DNA from: Herpetosiphon geysericola
GTDB taxonomy: Bacteria; Chloroflexota; Chloroflexia; Chloroflexales; Herpetosiphonaceae
NCBI RefSeq assembly: GCF_001306135.1
Contig: NZ_LGKP01000025.1
Coordinates: 62,001 to 126,000 of the forward strand
Reading direction: 5' to 3'
DNA length: 64,000 nucleotides
Shown here in pieces: positions 61,576-64,000 of the stretch. The position numbers and the translations under genes are program-made. Positions within the stretch are counted from its first letter, which is position 1; every line of letters begins with the position of its first letter. The notes under the pieces were generated by a model. It made no database searches. It worked only from the letters and a program-made list of their open reading frames with translations, and was not told the DNA's origin.

Positions 61576-63546
61576 ATGCCAAAACAAGGTGCATTTACGT
61601 TTGTCTTACATAGCCACTTGCCCTATTGTCGCAAAGCTGGCCGCTGGCCTCACGGTGAAGAATGGCTTCACGAGGCCGCTTCCGAGACGTATATTCCACT
61701 GCTCAATGCGCTGACTGATCTGATCAACGATGGGGTTACTCCTCGCTTAACGATTGGGATTACGCCAATTCTGACCGAACAATTGGCCGACCCAACGATT
61801 TTGCACAATTTCGAAGAGTATCTCGACGAAAAGATTGTTGCAGCTCAAGCTGATATTGATCGGCTGGCTGATGTACAGGCTGTTTGGGAAGCCGCCCAAC
61901 GTGCTGAAGCAGAGCCAGAGCCAGAGCCAACACCACTGCTTTCGAGTGAAGAGCTTGAAAGCTTAATTACCAAAAACGATGCCCTGCTTTCTTCAACTGC
62001 TGGTGATTCGCCAGCCCCGCTCCATGCAGGCTTGTTGAGCGCCACCACTGTTGCTAGCGCCGACGTTGCGGAAATTGATGAAGTTGTTGATGCTGCTGCC
62101 GAAGAAGAACTTGAGGTTGAGCCAGAGCTGGAAGAACCTGCTCCCCTAGAGCAACCAGATCCCCACAAAGCTTATTTGGCTCAGTGGTATCGCGATTGGT
62201 ATAGCATGATCAAGCGCTCGTTTATCGAACGCTATAACCGCGATATTATCGGAGCTTTCCGCCAATTGCAGGATGCTGGCTATATCGAAATTATCACTTG
62301 TGGCGCAACCCATGGCTACTTGCCGTTGGTGAGCCGCGATTCAACGATTTATGCCCAAATTGCGGTGGCAGTGCAAAGCTACGAACGGCACTATGGCCGC
62401 AAGCCCAAAGCAATTTGGCTGCCAGAGTGCGCCTATCGCCCAGCCTACTACCCAGAAGATCGCAGCGAAACCGAGCGTAAACCAGGGGTCGAAGAATTTC
62501 TCGAAGCCCAAGGCATCGAGTGTTTCTTTGTCGAAACAACCACCATCGAAGGTGGTGCACCCTTGGATAAAGCCGAAGGCAAGATTCTTGGCCCCTATGG
62601 CGATACGCTGCGCAAATATGTTGTGCCAGTTACCCGCGAAGTTCCGCCAACTGGCAATAGCACGCTTCAGCCCTATTTGGTTGGCTTGAGCGATAAAGTT
62701 GCCGCAATTGGCCGCCACCACAAAACTGGCTTGCAGGTCTGGTCGGCAGAATGGGGCTACCCAGGCGATGCCAACTATCGCGAGTTCCATCGTAAAGATA
62801 GCGAAAGCGGCATGCAATATTGGCGCATCACTGGGCCAAAAGTCGATCTTGGCTTTAAAGATTACTATCATCCCGATTGGATTAACGACAAAATTCATGC
62901 CCACGCCGATCACTTCACCAATTTGGTGCATCAAGTCATCAGCGAATATCGCGGCCAAACTGGGCGCTATGGCCTGATTTCATCAAACTACGACACCGAA
63001 TTGTTCGGCCACTGGTGGTTTGAAGGGGTCGATTGGATGCGCGAAGTGCTCCGGCGCTTGGCTGCCAATCCCGATATTGACCTGACGACGGCTTCAGAAT
63101 ATATTGCCAATAATCCACCGCGTGAATCGTTGAACCTGCCCGAAAGCTCGTGGGGTTCGAATGGCACGCACCAAACCTGGCTCAACCCTGAAACCGAGTG
63201 GATGTGGCCAATTATTCATGGGGCAGAAAAACGCATGGAGGGTTTAGTCGCAGCCTATCCCCAAACTGATGGCGATTTGGCTGAGGCTTTGGCCCAAACA
63301 GCCCGCGAATTGCTGCTGTTGCAATCGAGCGATTGGCCCTTCTTGGTAACGACAGGTCAAGCCCAAGATTATGCCACCAAGCGCTTTAATGAGCATGTCG
63401 AGCGGTTTAGCCAGTTGGCTGATGCAATCGAGGCCAATGACCTTGGCTTGATGCGCGAACTAACCGCCAGCTTCAACGACCTTGATAATCCATTCCCAAC
63501 GATTGATTATCATGTGTTTGCTGCTCGCGAGGGTTTGGTCGCCTAA
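61576..63546 (+). CDS. GH57-family 1,4-alpha-glucan branching enzyme with acidic insert
   Basis: A 656-residue glycogen-branching enzyme. The N-terminal FTFVLHSHLPYCRKAGRWPHGEEW opens the barrel; the nucleophile is Glu284 (WLPECAYRP) and the acid Asp473 (YDTELFGHWWFEG). GH57 BEs are usually about 520-570 residues; here about 88 additional residues (about 109-197) rich in Glu, Ala and Pro split the barrel near a loop (EAEPEPEPTPLLSSEEL, EEELEVEPELEEP). AAGGAG lies 5 nt before ATG 61576; upstream ATGs in the same frame would overlap the reductase gene. Confidence 0.9.
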   Translation: MPKQGAFTFVLHSHLPYCRKAGRWPHGEEWLHEAASETYIPLLNALTDLINDGVTPRLTIGITPILTEQLADPTILHNFEEYLDEKIVAAQADIDRLADVQAVWEAAQRAEAEPEPEPTPLLSSEELESLITKNDALLSSTAGDSPAPLHAGLLSATTVASADVAEIDEVVDAAAEEELEVEPELEEPAPLEQPDPHKAYLAQWYRDWYSMIKRSFIERYNRDIIGAFRQLQDAGYIEIITCGATHGYLPLVSRDSTIYAQIAVAVQSYERHYGRKPKAIWLPECAYRPAYYPEDRSETERKPGVEEFLEAQGIECFFVETTTIEGGAPLDKAEGKILGPYGDTLRKYVVPVTREVPPTGNSTLQPYLVGLSDKVAAIGRHHKTGLQVWSAEWGYPGDANYREFHRKDSESGMQYWRITGPKVDLGFKDYYHPDWINDKIHAHADHFTNLVHQVISEYRGQTGRYGLISSNYDTELFGHWWFEGVDWMREVLRRLAANPDIDLTTASEYIANNPPRESLNLPESSWGSNGTHQTWLNPETEWMWPIIHGAEKRMEGLVAAYPQTDGDLAEALAQTARELLLLQSSDWPFLVTTGQAQDYATKRFNEHVERFSQLADAIEANDLGLMRELTASFNDLDNPFPTIDYHVFAAREGLVA

Positions 63547-63553
63547 ATACGCG

Positions 63554-63594
63554 AACCCATGGCGGGGTTTAATCGCTACGCCATGGGTTTTTCA
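63554..63594 (+). terminator. Terminator after branching-enzyme gene
   Basis: AACCCATGGCG, a 14-nt loop, CGCCATGGGTT, then TTTTC. Confidence 0.85.
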
Positions 63595-63653
63595 ACTCTT
63601 TAAGAATCGCTGAATCAACATTGATTTGGCGATTCTATTAGTAACTAATGCTT

Positions 63654-64000
63654 ATGAAAGTACTTGTGCTTGGCAACAATGGCGCAGCCCATGCCTACGT
63701 TTGGAAGTTGTTTAATAGCCAGCGAATTGATAGCTTAGCCACCGTGCCTGGCAATGGTGGCACAAGTTTGCTTGTGCCAAATGCAGAGCCATTTGAAAGC
63801 ATGGCCGAGCTAGCGAAGTGGGCCTACGATGAGCATTTTCAGGTGATTGTGCCAGCAGAGGGCAGTTATCTGAGCAATGGCTTGGCCGATGCTGCGCTCA
63901 TGTATAAAATTCCGGTCTGTGGGCCGCCCAAACAAGCGGCAGTGCTTGAACGCTCGCGTTTGTGGCTCAAAGAATTTCTCAATCGGCACCAAATTCCAAC
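63654..64000 (+). CDS. PurD-like (GARS N-domain) protein, cut by window edge
   Basis: An open frame of 115 codons runs from the ATG to the right edge. The product begins MKVLVLGNNGAAHAYVWKL and continues VCGPPKQAAVLERSRLWLKEFLNRHQIPT, which follows phosphoribosylamine-glycine ligase (N domain, then the start of the ATP-grasp). Yet the PurD hallmark GGREHA is NGAAHA and GPEAPLxxG is PAEGSYLSNG, so it may be a diverged paralogue. A second ATG at 63648 is in frame; neither has a clear ribosome site. The rest of the gene lies outside. Confidence 0.6.
   Translation, partial: MKVLVLGNNGAAHAYVWKLFNSQRIDSLATVPGNGGTSLLVPNAEPFESMAELAKWAYDEHFQVIVPAEGSYLSNGLADAALMYKIPVCGPPKQAAVLERSRLWLKEFLNRHQIP

Overview
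The window looks like chromosomal DNA of a filamentous Chloroflexota bacterium, most likely Herpetosiphon or a close relative. This is an inference from base and codon use (moderate GC, heavy use of TTG, GCC and CAA), from the gene families present (RNase HI with an N-terminal hybrid-binding domain, futalosine-route MqnC, an ABC-ATPase/histidine-kinase fusion, Gln- and Ala-rich proteins) and from the patchwork of 'TTCGTGG / ATTCATCC' repeats between genes. No species was confirmed by search. I see no rRNA, tRNA, CRISPR array, insertion sequence or prophage. Nearly all of the window is ordinary chromosomal coding sequence on both strands, with a few accessory-looking blocks.

Layout. 1-2.8 kb: a secreted protein running off the left edge, then an ECF sigma factor with its RskA-type anti-sigma. 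2.8-9.7 kb: purF, a small hydrolase, a BCP peroxiredoxin, then a lipoprotein / ATP-grasp / rnhA run. 9.7-17 kb: ABC-ATPase/histidine-kinase fusion, mqnC, a methyltransferase, an ABC-2 exporter pair and a phospholipase-D-type synthase. 17-26 kb: sugar-phosphate transferase coupled to obgE, an acidic mini-protein, an FG-GAP secreted protein, a low-molecular-weight phosphatase and uvrA. 26-31 kb: a VWA membrane protein, an acyltransferase-like membrane protein and a ComEC-like degenerate protein. 31-38 kb: the most unusual block, a 1242-aa TPR-CHAT protease-like protein followed directly by a metacaspase, then two tandem membrane proteins with RsbR-like STAS tails. 38-46 kb: recX-recA, a PHP phosphatase, asd, a TetR/DUF4260 pair, a CobW GTPase, a cyclophilin and HU. 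46-54.5 kb: an ANTAR response regulator, an M23 peptidase, and a minus-strand run mltG-aroE-A24 peptidase-fchA-folD. 54.5-64 kb: a secreted DUF11-like protein, an O-antigen ligase-like protein, a roadblock protein, an orphan solute-binding lipoprotein, an aldo/keto reductase, a GH57 branching enzyme and a PurD-like gene cut by the right edge.

How genes work together. Surface polysaccharide is served by the sugar-phosphate transferase, the O-antigen ligase-like protein and two phosphatases of types that often act on capsule kinases. DNA repair is served by uvrA and recA-recX; both promoters carry a similar CGAAC-N4-GTG(C/T)T site that looks like a variant LexA box. C1-folate metabolism is served by folD plus fchA; FolD has lost the lysine needed for cyclohydrolase activity, which the neighbouring FchA would replace. 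The aldo/keto reductase has a classic long-spacer MerR-type promoter although no MerR gene lies in the window.

Small-scale features that recur: five of nine convergent gene pairs interlock their stop codons by exactly 4 nt, the other four are separated by an intergenic gap with a hairpin terminator, and repeat patches often begin right at stop codons.
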